Source: an uncultured Mycoplasma sp. (lineage in GTDB: Bacteria; Bacillota_I; Bacilli_A; RF39; UBA660). Taken from it: DNA of 5,745 nt. The stretch is taken from the NCBI GenBank assembly GCA_905209745.1, contig CAJLUG010000065.1, positions 1-5,745 on the forward strand, given 5' to 3'. This document shows, one piece after another, positions 5,180 to 5,745 of this stretch (position 1 is its first letter; the number at the start of each line of letters is the position of its first letter). Made by a program: the position numbers and the translations under genes. A model generated the notes under the pieces. It saw only the letters and a program-made list of their open reading frames with translations. It ran no database searches and was not told the DNA's origin.

Positions 5180-5196
5180 ATTGGTAGGTGGTAAAA

Positions 5197-5745
5197 ATGT
5201 ATACAATTTGTTTTGTTGAAGATGAAATTGACTTATCAAACCTTATCAGGACCTATTTAGAACGTTCTGGCTATCAAGTTGTTTCATTTACAAAAGGAGA
5301 AGATGCAATTAATTATATTGGTAACAAAGTAGACCTTTGGATACTGGATATTATGTTAGGAGATGATGTCAATGGATACGATGTAATCAAAGCTATCCGA
5401 GAACATGATCAGGAAGTACCTGTCATATTTACATCAGCAAGAGACCAAGACCTAGATAAAATTTTAGGTCTAGAACTAGGTAGCGATGATTACATTACCA
5501 AACCATATTCAAGTAAGGAATTAGTCTTACGAGTAAATAAAATAATAAAAAGAGTATATAAAGATAAAAAAACAAATCTAATTACTTATGATTGTTATAC
5601 CATAGATATCGACAAACGTAGTGTAATAGACAACCATAACAATCATAAAAAAGAACTAAAATTAACAACCTTAGAATTTGACTTACTACTATTATTTGTA
5701 AAAAGCAAAAATAAATGTTTTTCAAGAGAAGAAATATTAAACGAA
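5197..5745 (+). CDS. OmpR-family response regulator, 3' end outside window
   Basis: DNA-binding response regulator of a two-component system; 183 codons are seen, and the frame is open at the right edge. The receiver domain covers about residues 1-118, with the acidic pair E8/D9, phosphoacceptor D51 in ILDIML, switch residue T79, K102 in TKPY and Y99. A linker leads to the start of a winged-helix Trans_reg_C domain (about 122 onward), where KLTTLEFDLLLLF near 157-169 is the typical entry helix and SREEIL near 177-182 follows. The recognition helix lies beyond the edge. AGGTGG (5186-5191) sits 5 nt before the ATG. OmpR-family genes are usually followed by their sensor histidine kinase, which would be just outside. 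The long repeat-bearing leader upstream suggests autoregulation. The signal sensed cannot be inferred. Confidence 0.95.
   Translation, partial: MYTICFVEDEIDLSNLIRTYLERSGYQVVSFTKGEDAINYIGNKVDLWILDIMLGDDVNGYDVIKAIREHDQEVPVIFTSARDQDLDKILGLELGSDDYITKPYSSKELVLRVNKIIKRVYKDKKTNLITYDCYTIDIDKRSVIDNHNNHKKELKLTTLEFDLLLLFVKSKNKCFSREEILNE

Larger units (their letters stand above)
4849..5196. other. 348-bp leader / intergenic region with duplicated promoter-like elements and small ORFs
   Basis: This gap holds no conventional-length gene. From left to right it contains copy A of a repeated regulatory element, copy B 93 bp later, two 18-codon ORFs each with a ribosome binding site, another strong AAAGGAGG at 5126-5133, and an extended -10 promoter just before the response regulator. 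A long antisense ORF across 4991-5239 looks like a shadow of the AT-rich sequence. The density of GGAGG-like sites is far above what an inert spacer would show. Confidence 0.7.

Noticed and set aside
4991..5239. Minus-strand ORF of 82 residues across the leader and the start of the response regulator
   Set aside because: It begins inside the regulator gene, has a T/A-driven hydrophobic composition and overlaps the promoter and small ORFs. Nothing in it looks selected.

Overview
The window looks like a chromosomal segment of a low-GC Gram-positive bacterium (Bacillota). The DNA is AT-rich, Shine-Dalgarno sites are GGAGG-like, promoters are SigA-like, and TGG (not TGA) encodes tryptophan, with TGA used as a stop. 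Homologues of YlbJ and YlbL sit next to each other, as in the ylb region of Bacillus. The presence of type IV pilus genes and the compact intergenic regions would fit a gut-associated Bacilli or Erysipelotrichia-like lineage, but that placement is inference.

Left part (1-2901): a divergent type IV pilus / type II secretion-like locus. The minus strand carries a GspE/PilB/ComGA-family assembly ATPase. Its core is complete, but it has an unusual Thr/Pro/Val/Asn-rich C-terminal tail that runs off the left edge. Reading away from it on the plus strand are two prepilin-like genes overlapping by 11 bp. Each has a G|[FM]xxxE type III signal, and each has a similar cysteine pair (Cys-X11-Cys). A 93-bp gap separates the two directions and holds a good minus-strand SigA promoter whose -10 lies in a palindrome shared with a possible plus-strand -10.

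Middle (2884-4848): a YlbJ-family multi-pass membrane protein on the minus strand, overlapping the end of the second pilin tail to tail by 18 bp. It is divergent from a YlbL/SepM-like membrane-anchored protease (TM + PDZ + Lon-type S16 domain, Ser/Lys dyad). The protease gene ends in a clear intrinsic terminator that includes its stop codon.

Right part (4849-5745): a 348-bp gap followed by the start of an OmpR-family response regulator, cut by the right edge. The gap is not empty. It contains a 69-bp element repeated 93 bp downstream, each copy having two 10-bp direct repeats, an AT dyad, a -10-like TATAGT and a GGAGG-like site. It is followed by two 18-codon ORFs with ribosome binding sites. 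The direct repeats look like the tandem sites bound by OmpR-family regulators, so an autoregulated leader is the main hypothesis.

I see no CRISPR array, transposase, rRNA or tRNA. The most interesting points are the tailed ATPase, the matching cysteine loops in the two pilins, and the duplicated regulatory leader with small ORFs.
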